From Gnetum montanum (lineage: Eukaryota; Streptophyta; Gnetopsida; Gnetales; Gnetaceae), in assembly GCA_015680685.1 (NCBI GenBank), contig MNCI01020673.1, positions 61,783 through 125,782 of the forward strand: a stretch of DNA of 64,000 bases, read 5' to 3'. This document shows, piece by piece, positions 23,330 through 34,091 of this stretch (the first letter of the stretch is position 1; every line of letters starts with the position of its first letter). Below the pieces are notes generated by a model that did no database searches, was not told the origin of the DNA, and saw nothing but the letters and a program-made list of their open reading frames with translations. The position numbers and the translations under genes were made by a program.

Positions 23330-23460
23330 GACTAGGCTAGATGAGTTTGAGTGTGACCAACTGCAGCAACGTGACTGCCTACAACATGATTGCCTACAGT
23401 GTGACCAACTGTAGCAGTGTGACTACCTACAGCATGACTACAGCTGTAGCATGATAGTGA
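23330..23460 (-). promoter_or_regulatory. Leader motif array of Tat-2 between primer-binding site and gag
   Basis: Seven or so copies of the words GTGACTGCCTACA, AGCAGTGTGACT and CAGCATGAC lie in 130 bases between the primer-binding site and the gag ATG. They belong to the same motif family as the U3 array of this element. Tat-3 has its own motif version at the same place (30950-31125). Confidence 0.65.
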
Positions 23461-23589
23461 TAGACAGGAGATTGAGAGGGACAGAGTATGTAAGTTAATT
23501 GGACAAGCTGAGATTTAGTTTGAGCACTTAGTCTGTGCAATGTTTGGACAGGTAGCATGATCAACGTTTTAACAGATAATAGACAAGTT

Positions 23590-23608
23590 GGTCCTCCTTC
23601 TAGCGCCA
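23590..23608 (-). other. Primer-binding site of Tat-2
   Basis: The element strand reads TGGCGCTAGAAGGAGGACC six bases after the 5' LTR end. Tat-3 has TGGTGCTAGAAGGAGGGCC at the same place. The start TGGCGC fits a tRNA ending in GCGCCA; which tRNA primes cannot be told by eye. Confidence 0.7.
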
Positions 23609-23614
23609 ATTTAC

Positions 23615-25313
23615 TATACTGACCTAAATCATCGATGTAAGGCTAAAAGGGAAAATAAACACCAAAAGATCATCGAGCAGATACAACTAACCCTTCCTTT
23701 GCCCCAGGGCAAGTTGGAAAAGAAAGCAAAGGCAGAGTGCCTTGGATGGTCTACACGTAAATCAACCAAGGACTTCCCCGAGTGTAAACTATGGCTTATG
23801 CTGGGGTTATCGTAACTGATGTTTTAAAATGCAAACAATGCACATGAAATGTAAACGGAAAATGTATGCAAAAATTGTATTGTGAATAAAACATAAACCA
23901 AACATAAATTGAATGTAAAGCATAGAGTAAATAGAATAAATGGCTAGCAAAAAAAACTGTATTCTATTGCTTAGAAAAGATGTGCACCGATCAAAGCGTA
24001 GCTACACGTGTAGATTGTAGGTCAAGCGCCAAGCCCCGGGGTGATGTGATGTGATGTGTTTCAGAAGTGCTTGGATGCTAGGAGTCAAGTGTGCCAAGCA
24101 CCCAAGGATTGCTAGTCTAAGTTTCCTAAGCTATCAACCTTCAGAATTGCCAACTTCGTTTATGTGAATTGATAGGGTATTTATAGGACTGGGCAAGGCT
24201 CAGGTGCAGAATTCAAGAATGGAATCAATGGCTAAGAGATGAGAGGAAAATGGATCTAGCGACACGTGTCCAATGGATAACTATATGTGAGTTGGACATG
24301 TGTGGGCGAGCTACGTTTTCGACCAGGTGCATTTTATCTTACAACGTGTGGCTTACTCAAGCCCATGGAATCACATACAATTTGGATCGTGAGTGCTCAA
24401 GAAGCCCACAAATGAAAATTTACAATGGAATGACAATGTACAGCAAGAGAAATTGGCTCTAGCTCGCTTGAAACTTCTAGATTTCTGACTTGACTGCTGC
24501 AAGATGTCAATTCGAGTGTTTTTGTGGCTATTTGAAGTGTTTTTTCTTGACAGGAATTTCTAGCGTGAGTTGATTTTATCTCAGCGTGACTTGAGCATGC
24601 ACACGTGACACTCATGCTACACTCACGTTGCAACGTGAGTGAACAAAAACTTGCAAATTTTTGACCAAATTTTGGAATTTTGAAGCCTAATTCTTGAAGT
24701 GCAAGGATTTCTTGACTGTGATTAATGAATTGAGCCTGAAAGTGCCTTGTTTCAAGCTATTTATGGCAGGTCACGCTGGAGTCACACTGTAGCGTGACCA
24801 CAGCATGACATGCAACATGATATGACTTGAGAATGATGTATTTTGTTCAAAATTATGATTTTGAAGCTTGATTCTTGAGTGCAATTGCTGTCTGGCTATA
24901 GTTGATCCTAAGAGTGATCTGAAATCTAGAATTTGAGCCTAGATGTGACTTGTTTGGAACCACTTTAAGTAGGTCACGCTATAGCGTGACCACAACGTGA
25001 CATGCAGCGTGACCTGTGAAATCTTGTAAAAAATTACAATTTTGAGCATTCCAGAAGTTGGGACTGGAAGCTATCAAGGATGTGCTCTGAGGATGACTTG
25101 CATGTTGTAGATCAAATCATTTTAGCTCATAGTTTTGAGATTCTGAGAGTTGGTCACGCTGTGGGCAAGCTTCCAGCTTGACAGGATGAGCAAGCTGGCT
25201 TGATTTAGCTAAGAATGGTTTCCATGCCTTAGCCAAATTTTTCCTCTCGAAAGCTCGAAAGGGCTTGAGTCATTCTTGTTTCAAAGTGTTAGGCCGAAAT
25301 TAGTGGTGTTTCA
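23615..25313 (-). repeat. Tat-2 5' LTR
   Basis: This 1.70-kb copy matches 6324-8042. One end has TA where the other LTR has TG (23615), a transition. The other end is GGTGTTTCA at 25313. It holds a TATA box near 24187-24175 (CCTATAAATACCC on the minus strand) and a U3 motif array at about 24575-25012 that keeps more CACG forms than the left LTR, for example GTCACGCTGGAGTCACACTG. Confidence 0.92.
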
Positions 25314-25318
25314 ATAAG
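25314..25318. other. Target-site duplication of Tat-2, right copy (ATAAG)
   Basis: It pairs with GTAAG at 6319-6323, one mismatch. Tat-1 continues from here. Confidence 0.7.
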
Positions 25319-25770
25319 CAAAACATCTGTTGTGACATAAAACTAGCAAAGCACATCCTCTACGACATAAAACTGGCAAAGCTTGTCCACTATGACGTAA
25401 AATTGGCAAAGGTAGTCTGCTATGACTATAAACTAGTACAGATAGTCTGCCATGATTATAAATTGGCATAGACCATCCACCATGACAAAAAATTAGCAAA
25501 GCACATCTGCTACGATGTTAAACTGGCACAGAAGGTCCGCTACAACTTTAAACTAGCCCATCCATCATTCGCTACGATTATAAACTAGCACAACGGTCTA
25601 CTAGGACCTTAAACTAGCACAACAACTGTTTGCTATGACGATAAACTAGCACAGCAGTCTGCTAGGACCTTAAACTAGCACAGGGGTATGCTAGGACCTT
25701 AAACTAGTACACCATGGTCTGCTAAGACCTTAAACCAGCGCATCAGATGGTCTACCAGGACCTTAAACTA
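25319..25770 (+). repeat. Short tandem-repeat array after Tat-1 integrase
   Basis: About fifteen units of roughly 30 bases follow one another, with the form TCTGCTAGGACCTTAAACTAGCACAG. Early units have AAACTGGCAAAG and later ones AAACTAGCACAG, as if amplified locally. The array corresponds to 61430-61705 in Tat-4 and 9235-9668 in Tat-2. Confidence 0.85.
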
Positions 25771-27079
25771 GATTTTTGGCACAACACGTCCAGCTCACAA
25801 TCCATGACCCTATAAGCAAGCGAGCGTGCATAGTGCCAACACAGGGTGGAACATTGTAGTTATAGAATGTAGTTCACGATGCCAAGAAAACACCCTCTAT
25901 AATATATGCAACGCCACTACTCCTGGCATCTTGCTGATCCTCCGAAGATGTTTTCTGACATCTTGCTGACCTTTTGAAGCTACCGCCACAATAGCCCATC
26001 ACCCTGGCAGTAGCTTCCATGGTTAGCATTCATTGCTGGAGTCCTAGCACTATTGTGGCCCAGCCACAAAAGTGCTATCCTCTAGCCCCTGTTAGCGCCC
26101 GAGCCCAAAAGACATTTAGTTGCTAGGCATCTCGCCTTACAGCTGAACTACATAATGTTTGCCTTGGGCGGAGATTCCTAAGCACTCGCATCATAGTAAC
26201 TCCTAGCCTCCTTGGTTCCTACCTCTCCACGCTGATGCTGCCAAAACCGTTGCTGACCTTTCTAGTTTGGACGTCAGATGCCTTAGCAACAATGTCCAAA
26301 GCAAGCAAGACCTTTGCCTTCATTTCACTTGATTTTTGTTTCTTTTGGTTTGCTCTCTGTTGTGTTTGTAGGGTACGTGCTGGAGGGGCGTCGGTCAAAG
26401 GTGCATTTCGCCAGGATGGCAAGACACTACATCGTTACAAGGTGGTCTTCCTGACTAGCTTAGCTACTTGGGAGTGCACATCCTGTCCTCCCCGTTAACC
26501 TCTTTTATCTCATTCCTTATACCCGTAATTCTCTTTCTTACACCTCTTTTACGAATTTTTCCCGATGCATGTAAAGCCCTCCCATATGCTTAACTGCAAA
26601 GTCCATGACGCGTGTAACGCAACTTGTCGCATGGGAAGCATTTGTAGGCAGGTTAAAGCCCCATGTGGATGTAATGCAACTCATCCTAGGAAAGAATCAC
26701 TTGTCTTACAACAACAAGGTTGTTTGCAAATGAAAATGGCAAAACAACAAAAGAAAAATTTAGAAGAGCAAAAGCTCACACAAAAAAAAAGTGTGCCCAA
26801 AACAGATGGCACATCAGCTGTTTTGTAATGACCATCTCCAAGCATTCCGACGAGAGGTCAGAAACTTGCAAAAGAAAGATGCCCTGTGTTACATCTTTCC
26901 CTTCCTGAAACTGTCCGTGTAGATCCACCTTTTCCCCTTTCCCTACATGACTATCATGGTACTCTTAAGCATAACTAAGCAACATCTGGACGATTACTGA
27001 GGAGCGATGTTAGCGTCTTGTCTATCATGGTATTTCATATTCTTTGTCAACGTCTCTCAGGTTCGTCTTCCAGACGTCG
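25771..27079 (+). other. Tat-1 3' untranslated region, no gene
   Basis: Overlapping short frames on both strands show no domain. Scattered words match Tat-4 at 61740-62770, for example GGATGTAA...CATCCTA near 26670 and the stretch before the polypurine tract. A purine-rich tract lies near 26700-26800. Nothing else is evident. Confidence 0.6.
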
Positions 27080-27094
27080 AAAAAGAGGGGCCAA
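27080..27094 (+). other. Polypurine tract of Tat-1
   Basis: AAAAAGAGGGGCCAA directly precedes TGAAACACC, the start of the 3' LTR. It is identical in its core to the Tat-2 tract. Confidence 0.88.
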
Positions 27095-27379
27095 TGAAAC
27101 ACCATAAAATTTCGAAGAACTTTTGCTTCACTAGGGTCTTGGAACTAAGGAAAATATTTCTACAAGTGTAGCCTCATGACTGTTTCACAGGAAATGAATG
27201 CACTGAGGTCAGACTATTCAGTTCAGCAAGTTTTGTATCTCCAGAGCTAACAGGCTCGATGGACTCTTCGGCCTACCCACTTGGATAATGCACCCAGTTG
27301 ACAGTCTACTCAGGAACCATGCTAGGAGTTGCCGAGAGTGCTTGGGATGAGCAAAATAGTTCAGCAAGTTTTCTAGTAG

Positions 27380-27975
27380 AGAAGTCTGCTACGCTGCACA
27401 GTGTAGCAAGCCTTTGGAAAATCAAACAAGTGTCCGAATACAAGCTTCAGCAAGATGTTCGCACAAGTCAAAGTCAGAATCTGGCCAATGCAGGGTGCTA
27501 CGCTATATAGCATAGCACAACATAGCAAAGGTGAAACACACAAAGGCTCCTTTGCTGAGCTGTTTCTGTAAAAGAATTGCATTTAACAACATTGTGGCTT
27601 CCAGATCTACCCTAAGGAAAATTTTTCTCATGAAACCCCACAGTTTTGACAAAAGTGCAAGTTACATTTGCTACTATGCTATGCTACGCTACGTAGTGTA
27701 TCATAGCATAGCAAAGATGCGCATCAATAAAAATGCTCCAAAGGTTAGCTTGGCATGCACCAAGACTTTCAGCAAAAGCTAGTGACTCTAATGCAAATTT
27801 TCTGTTTAAACCGGTAGCTACGCTATGCTACGCTACGTCGATGTGCTACGCTACATAGCGTAGCATAGCGTAGAAAGCGACTACGCTACTTCAATGTGCT
27901 TCATTTCTCACTTGCATTGTTGGCACACTTGATTCTAGCATCTCCAATTTCGACAACATGGTTGTAGCGTAGTAG
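27380..27975 (+). promoter_or_regulatory. U3 array of GCTACGCTA / TAGCGTAGC motifs in Tat-1
   Basis: Dense direct and inverted copies of GCTACGCTA lie near 27386, 27488, 27685, 27820-27880 and 27965. GCTACGCTACATAGCGTAGC at 27845-27864 has two perfect nine-base arms around a two-base centre. The core TACGCT is the same as in the Tat-3/Tat-4 motif and differs by one base from the Tat-2 core CACGCT. Confidence 0.7.
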
Positions 27976-28078
27976 GTTCACAACCAACTTTGCACATCTA
28001 CGCAGTATGGGCATGTCAGCATCTCGTGGGTCTAGGACATGTGGCATCCAGGCCTCATTTCTTGCTTGCTCCTGGCCC

Positions 28079-28086
28079 TATAAATA
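28079..28086 (+). promoter_or_regulatory. TATA box of Tat-1 LTR
   Basis: CCTATAAATACCCC at 28077-28090 is the same word as in the Tat-2 LTR, downstream of the U3 motif array. Confidence 0.8.
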
Positions 28087-28644
28087 CCCCGACGAGCAAC
28101 GCTCAAAGGGTTGGCAAGTTGGAAAAAAAATTGGGTTGGCAATTTGAGTTGGCATTTTTTGCATTAGCCTTTCGCATTGGCATTTTGCACATTGGCTTTT
28201 CTACATTGGCTCTTAAGTTCACATTCAAAAGCATAGTTGAGGCATTTTGAGCATTCTGGTCATTCTTGAACTCTCTGTGCGCCTTCGGTGTTATATAACT
28301 TGTTATACACTTTCAAACAAGACAAAGAATTGAACCTGGGACTTTGCGGTGGTGCATTTTCTTACCCCAATTTTTTCTATTATTTCTTTATTATTATCGA
28401 TGTTTGGCATTATTTTCTTTATTCCTGCATTTATTGATCATCGATCTTGCCTTGCATATCTCATATTTAAAACAACATTCATGTGAGGTTAAGTTACACT
28501 GATTAAGTCCCTATCTGATCGACTAGACCATTTAGGGTGCCCTGCTTCCATTTTATCCAGCACGACCCTCGCATAGATCCGGGGTTAAACTGTTCACCCG
28601 GAAACCTCTTGGTGTTTCCAGCCACTGATGTTTTCGTCGCTACA

Positions 28645-30925
28645 AACCTATGGGGGCCAAGGGGACCTTTGCGTTACTAGAGGGCACATGGACTACAAAT
28701 GGCCACTACACTGGTTCTAGTTTGTCATCAACATTGATAGCATTTGTGATATAGTTAGCATTGTTCATATTTAAAGGGTTGTTGTATACCCTCATGGATT
28801 GGTTTTAAGGCTTGACCAGGTTAGTAGTGTCAAGTACCAACTCACCCTTGTCAATCATCCTTTGTAGATCGTCTTACAAGGCTATGCAAAAATTAGTGTT
28901 ATGGTGAGGTAACTGGTGGTAGTGGCAAAATTGGTCCAACCTAAAATGCCTCAAGACCGAGGGCTCATTTAATGGTGCCAATGCAGGATTTCTTAGTAGC
29001 TTGTAATACCTATCGTGTTTTTTGTGGGCATCCTTAGACATTTTCTTGTACTAGATGCATTTGGCTTTTAATAATTGATCTAGCAACTCTGAAGGTTTTA
29101 ATGGCAATGAGGTGTACTTAGAGTAATCCTTGCACTCAAAGTTAGGACTTGGAACAGCTTGCGCTATGACTTTTGAGGATGTAGGATGGTTGGTTACCCT
29201 TTTTTTAGGGTTGGCATGTTTGTTGTTAGCTAGGGCTCTGGGCTACCTAGCCATTAGCCTTGGGTTGCTTGCTTTGGCCTCTTTGGCCACAGCTACCATT
29301 GTTGCATTCTTCTTTTCCTTATCCTTGTACCTTTTTGCATGTTGGTTTTTGTAGGCTACATAGGTTGGCTCCTTACTGGCTTTTGCCACATCTTGTATTC
29401 TCTTAGTTTGAGGGAAGGCTTGGCTTAGAGACTATGGGTCCAAGTAATATAGTTTCAACTTTATAAAGTCATTAACTGTGCCCTTAAAGATGGCCAAGAG
29501 GTGTGCTTTAGCTATCAACTCTCGTATTTCATTTAATAAGGCATTCTAGCATTGAATGAATGTTTGCATCCACTCTAGGTGACCTTGCTTGATTTGCATT
29601 AGTTGCTCTAAAGTTATTTCTGACTTCAAGTTGTATTTAAAGCACATCATGAATTGGCCCAAGAGATTCTCCAAAGAGGAGATGGAGCTTTTGGGTAGTG
29701 CATGGTACCAATCTAAAGATTTTCCAGTGAGTGACATGGCAAACATGCATATGATGGCATGCAACCATGCTTACAACAACAAACACTCTAACCTAAATGT
29801 GATCAGATGTGCATTGGGAACCCCCTCGTTGTTGTATTTAGTGAATTAAGGGAGTGGGACTCCAACTAAAAGAGTTAGAGGTGGGACCATAGGATTTATA
29901 GGGTTGTCTTGGCAGAAGTCCACAACTTTGATAGTTTTGGAGGAGGCAGCTTTGAGTCACTTCACCTCCTATGTTAGGCTTTGGATCATCTAAAATGGTT
30001 GGTCTAAGTTTTGAGATACTCTAGCTAGCTGTGTTGGCTATGCAATTTGCTATTGGACTAGTTATGTGGTCCATGGCTTGGTTGTGGATTGCAGAATTGC
30101 AGAATGCACTTAATGCATGGGTCGTGCTATAGGGATGACGATTAGTGCAAGCAACGCATATTTGGGTTGGATCGGTGCCAGGGGTGCTGGTGAAATAGGT
30201 AAGATGTAGGATGCTTGAGTTGCTTAGGGCTTAGAGAGAGGCCTTGTGTGGACGTATGGTTGAGTTGATGTGGTTGCTATGGGCAACGATGGCTAAATGG
30301 GTGGTAATGATGCCATGAAGGGCAAGCTAAAGGAAGCTACTGCATCAAAATATGTATGTTGCATCTAATGCATCATTATCATCAGCGTTGACTTGGAAGG
30401 TGATGCTGGTGCTATGACCATCTCAAGGAGGACAGGTAAATGAGACTGTGGAAGAGCTAGACTAAGGGTTTCTCATTGGAAGACGGTGTGGAAAGAGCTC
30501 TCATGCTTGAAGCAAGCTTTGAACTCATCCTCTTCTTCCTATAGGGGCTCCTCATAGTCCATTCCTATGTCATGCTCACCTGCTTGGATGAGCTAGGCTA
30601 ATATCTAATGATAGGGCTTTGTGAGCAGGATGACATCAAGTGAGTAGGTTATATACTCCCATCCATTTCGATGGATCAGATTGTAGCTTCTTTTTGCTTC
30701 CAAGTCCAAGTGGTCTATAGGTAGCCCTACTTGAATCTTTGTGTAAATAAAGTTGTATTGTTTGTTTCTTAGTGTGGTGTACTTTGGGTCTTAATCGCAT
30801 AGCCTAAGGAATTGCCTTGGCTTCGCCATTATAGGATTCCTAGGGTTGTCAATCCTAGTTTCTTGTTGGATGGGCAAGACAAAGAGTGTGCTTGGGATTG
30901 ACATTGAAGGGTATTTTGGGTTCAT
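28645..30925 (-). pseudogene. gag: Tat-3 gag, broken and truncated
   Basis: The start at 30925 (MNPKYPSMSIPSTL) is at the same place as the Tat-2 gag start. The N-terminal domain aligns with Tat-2: YNFIYTKIQVGLPIDHLDLE against YNFICVKIQANLPINRVERE. The longest open piece, 29764-29546, has MSLTGKSLDWYHALPKSSIS, the capsid-like core. Further downstream a HVENK/PFVIH-like region matches Tat-2 near 21100-20950. Stops are frequent. It ends at the Tat-1 LTR. Confidence 0.75.
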
Positions 30926-30949
30926 GGATGTGGATTAAGTTGCAAGAGG

Positions 30950-31125
30950 GAATTGCAAAGGTTACTGATCACGAAATACCGCTAACACCATTGACTATGT
31001 TGACTACGCTCTTTACATAGAAGAGTTGACTATGCTTTCTATGCTAGAAAGTTGACTACACTCTCTACACTAGAGATGATTATGCTCCAACTAAAAGTGT
31101 TAAGAATTTGGTAGATAGTGGGTAT
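30950..31125 (-). promoter_or_regulatory. Leader motif array of Tat-3 (GACTACGCTCT type)
   Basis: TTGACTATG, TTGACTACGCTCTTTACA, TTGACTATGCTTTCTATGCT, TTGACTACACTCTCTACACT and GATTATGCTCC follow each other between gag and the primer-binding site. This is the same word that makes up the Tat-3 LTR repeats, at the place where Tat-2 has its CAGCGTGAC words. Confidence 0.7.
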
Positions 31126-31348
31126 GTGTGCTTTGGGTTACTACATAGTTCCAAGGGAATCGACTATGGGGTCTCATTTATGCCAACCGATTAGTAGACA
31201 ATGCCTATGCTCACCTAAGATCTAGCTATTATTGCACACAAAGCAGGTCCATAGGGGTGTTACATTCTACGTTGGACAGAAGCTAGCAACTGTGATGCAA
31301 AAAGCACAGGAGACAACCACAATAGAGACTGAAAAAGAAAATGGCTCT

Positions 31349-31367
31349 GGCCCTCCTTCTAGCACCA
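31349..31367 (-). other. Primer-binding site of Tat-3
   Basis: The minus strand reads TGGTGCTAGAAGGAGGGCC, five bases after the LTR end at 31373. It differs from the Tat-2 site by two transitions. Confidence 0.72.
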
Positions 31368-31372
31368 AAAAT

Positions 31373-33354
31373 TGTAATGATAAAAAACATTGGTGGTAGG
31401 AACACCAAGGTCCATGAGTGCACAACCTAACCCCAAATTCAAGCAAGGGCCTACTAGAGGTGGAGACGGGATGCCCTAGATGGTTTGGCCTATCAAATAG
31501 GAAATTACTAGATGCAATGAAGATGTAGCATGGTTAGCCATAATGTTGATGAAAAATGGTGCTAAGTGTGTAGACAGTGTTAACAATGTTAGCGGTGTCA
31601 GTGGGGTCAATTGTAGTCAAGATTTTTGATGAAGTAGATGTTGTTAACATGTGTATACTACCCAAGCATAGTTTTAGGCATAGCTATGAGGTAAAACAAT
31701 GAAAAAATGCAACTAAAGTGCAAAAATTACAAAGTGAGAGAGAGAAGCGGAACACCACCCCAAATGGGGTTGAGTGTAGTTAGCAGAAAAAGGGGTTAGA
31801 AGGTACACAGTGTATAATAGACACAATGGATAGCATAGTCATAGTCTCAGAGTTATCTGACTATGAAGAATGGTGCTTCATTAAGGTGTATGTTTCTATT
31901 GGGTTAGCCATCGTGGTGTACCATTGGTTGCAGTGTTATGCTAGGATGAGGTGGTCTACAGTGGAATACAACTTCACAAATATACCTTTGCTCTTTTCCC
32001 AAGCACTTCTTAGATTTTTTCACATCAAAAAATTAGCCAACTTGCCAACCCCAAGAACTTTGAGGACATGGGTATTTATAGGTTTATGGTTAGCAAGAAA
32101 TGCAAGATGGCTACCATGTGGTGGAGGGGATAGTTGGGACTATGCTGTCACCTAACTATGCTCTTCATTAGGCTAGTGGTGTTGTGCTTTGCTATATTCT
32201 ATGAGACTTCAAGACTGTGACTATGCTACCAACTACATGTATGTGCTAAGAAGACCACAAGGTACTTGAAAAATGCAACTCAGAGACTACACTCTATGGG
32301 ACTACGCTCTTCATGTTCTCGCATGGGGTTGAGCATAGTTATAATTTCAAGGCCAAAAGAGAATAAAAAAAGGAAGCATTTTTCCAACTACGCTTTCTGA
32401 AGGTGATTTAGAGCTGAGATGAGTGGTGTTGCCATGTTGTGGAGGCTACTAGAGGCTATTCTTGTTGATTACACTTGACTACGCTCCCATATAGGGAAGA
32501 GCGTAGTCTTAGTACTTAGAAAAAATTGTGAAAAAAGGCCTTTTTGCTAACTACACTCTCCACAAAAGGTTGACTATGCTCTCAAATGGGGTTGAGGGTA
32601 GTCTCAACACTTAGAAAAATTCATGAAAAATGGCCTTTGTGTTGACTACGCTCTCCACTAGAGGTTGACTATGCTTCCAACCAAGGTCAAGTGTTGTCTC
32701 AACACTTAGAAAAAATTCTAAAAAATGGCCTTTGTGCTAACTATGCTCTCCATGAGAGGTTGACTACACTCTCAATTGGAGTCAATCATAGTCTCAATAG
32801 TTAGAAAAAATTGCAAACAATGGCCTTTATGCTGACTACACTCTCCATTGGAGTTTGATTATGCTCCCAACTAGGGTCAAGTGTAGTCTCAACACTTAGA
32901 AAAAATTGCAAAACCTTGCCTTCATGTTGACTACGCTCTTCACAAGAAGCTAACTATGCTCTCCAGGAGAGGCTAACTATGCTCCCATCTGGGGGTGAGT
33001 GTAGTCTTAGCACATAGAAAAAATTTGTAGAAACTTGTCCTTCATGTTGACTACGCTCTTCACTAGAGGCTAACTACGCTTCCATTTGGGGTTGAGCATA
33101 GTCTCAACACTTAGCCAAAACTATGAAAAAATGGCCTTCATGCTGACTATTCTCTCTACGAGAGGGTGACTATGCTCTCAATTGGGGTTGAATGAAGTCT
33201 TAGCACTTGGAGAAAATTTGTAGAAACTGGCCTTCATGCTGACTATGCTCTCCATTGGAGGCTAGCTATGCTCCCTATAGAGGTCAAGTGTAGTCTCAAA
33301 ACTTAGCCAAAATTTGTAGTTGGGATGCCATAGTCTAGATTGGGTGGTGTTTCA
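31373..33354 (-). repeat. Tat-3 5' LTR
   Basis: The 1.98-kb LTR starts TGTAATGA and ends GGTGGTGTTTCA on the plus strand. Its end (element start) TGAAACACCACCCAATCTAG matches the Tat-4 LTR start at 41407. The TATA box, CCTATAAATACC on the minus strand, is at 32082-32071. Tandem repeats of about 95 bases occupy U3 (32540-33310). Confidence 0.85.
32540..33310 (-). repeat. About 95-bp tandem repeats in Tat-3 LTR U3
   Basis: Roughly eight units begin near 32548, 32641, 32737, 32831, 32925, 33045, 33141 and 33238. Each holds GACTACGCTCTCCACTAGAG, a second GACTATGCTCC word, then AGTGTAGTCTCAACACTTAG and an A-run. One unit (32925-33045) is about 25 bases longer because it has an extra CTAACTATGCTCTCC word. 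Related arrays are in Tat-4 at 41450-41930 and 62830-63290. Confidence 0.85.
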
Positions 33355-34091
33355 GTCATTCATTGTCTTGTCAATCACACTTGTGATATGCAAAGGTATG
33401 GTAAGTGTAATTAAGGCATGTTATTTTTATTTTTTATGTTTTAGGTGCTTAAAATAAAGGATGAAAGAAATGAAGTAATTTAATTGCTATTTAATCTAAC
33501 TAACTACACCTAAGTAATCCTAACATAAGCATATATTCCCACTTGTTGTACACATCCTAAACACATTTAGTGCCATTGGGTTACCAAACAGTAAGTGCTA
33601 CTGGGATTACCAAGCGCCAAGTGTATGCTCGAAGTGGTCATACTTATGTGCTTAATTAATTGCTACTTAATTTAGCTCAGTTTATCCTAATTAATTATTT
33701 AATTATCTAAAGCATTAAAAGAAATTGCATAAAACATTAAACTCATAAATAATTAATTAATCCATTTCCAGGTACTGTAAGGTTTATCAAAAAGTTTATC
33801 TTTATTTCTGCACACACTACTATGCTTAGGTACAATAGTGATTGAATAAAGATCCATACACTCTTGACTCCTACTACATGCACTTAGAAAAATATTTTAA
33901 CTTCCAAATGATAAAACCGCAAGAGCTCCACTATAACTATGACAAGACATATCATAAACATGATGGTTGATTGTGTATTTATAGGCAAAAGAAAATATTA
34001 TGTTAAGAGGGGTATGTTAATGCATCAAATCATGCATTAACGAGGCCTAGTCAATAGGGCCTAGTCGACATAGCCAATCTATAATTCATCA
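33355..34091 (-). repeat. Ath-1 3' LTR, incomplete
   Basis: The sequence aligns with the Ath-2 LTR from about its base 115 (plus-strand reading) to its end ATTCATCA. Shared words include CACTTGTTGTACACATCCTAAAC, GGGATTACCAA and CTCGAAGTGGTCAT. The TATA word CCTATAAATACAC is on the minus strand at about 33985-33974. The missing part lies on the other side of Tat-3. Confidence 0.75.

Larger units (their letters stand above)
6324..25313 (-). mobile_element. Tat-2: two-LTR Tat-lineage retrotransposon with antisense gene
   Basis: The element is about 19.0 kb and reads on the minus strand. Order in its own direction: 5' LTR (25313-23615), primer-binding site, leader with motif array, gag, protease, short repeats, a plus-strand multi-exon gene, short repeats, reverse transcriptase, RNase H, archaeal RNase H, integrase, short repeats, 3' untranslated region, polypurine tract, 3' LTR (8042-6324). 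The ends are TG/CA (TGAAACACC at the element's start, with one decayed end at 23615) and the 5-bp duplication is near-perfect. The LTR pair differs at very roughly one base in ten by eye, mostly transitions, so it is not recent. It is the youngest layer of the left nest because it interrupts Tat-1. Confidence 0.9.
25314..28644 (+). mobile_element. Tat-1, right part: 3' untranslated region and 3' LTR
   Basis: This continues the element interrupted at 6323: short-repeat array, 3' untranslated region, polypurine tract and 3' LTR. Directly after 28644 comes minus-strand gag of Tat-3, so Tat-1 was inserted in that gene. The 5' partner of this LTR, and the rest of Tat-3, are not in the window. Confidence 0.85.
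27095..28644 (+). repeat. Tat-1 3' LTR
   Basis: The 1.55-kb LTR begins TGAAACACC after the polypurine tract and ends ...GATGTTTTCGTCGCTACA. The end was fixed by comparison with the LTR end of Tat-3 (read on the minus strand ...GTTTTTTATCATTACA) and by the start of Tat-3 gag at the next base. U3 is dominated by GCTACGCTA words. TATA is at 28079-28086. Confidence 0.85.
28645..33354 (-). mobile_element. Tat-3: Tat-lineage fragment (5' LTR, leader, gag part)
   Basis: Read on the minus strand this is the first 4.7 kb of a Tat element: 5' LTR, primer-binding site, leader with motifs and most of gag. It stops at 28644 where Tat-1 was inserted. Its outer LTR end at 33354 abuts the LTR of Ath-1, which lacks about its first hundred bases (plus-strand reading), so Tat-3 appears to have inserted in that LTR. 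The remaining parts are outside the window or deleted. Confidence 0.82.

Noticed and set aside
25319-25770. Regularly spaced 25-35 base repeats resembling a CRISPR array
   Set aside because: The units drift gradually and the parts between them are themselves repeated, there are no cas genes, and the DNA is plant retrotransposon. It is the tandem repeat of a Tat 3' untranslated region.
27480-27970. GCTACGCTA-rich zone as a simple microsatellite
   Set aside because: Spacing is irregular, both directions are mixed and unique sequence lies between; an array of sites in U3 fits better.
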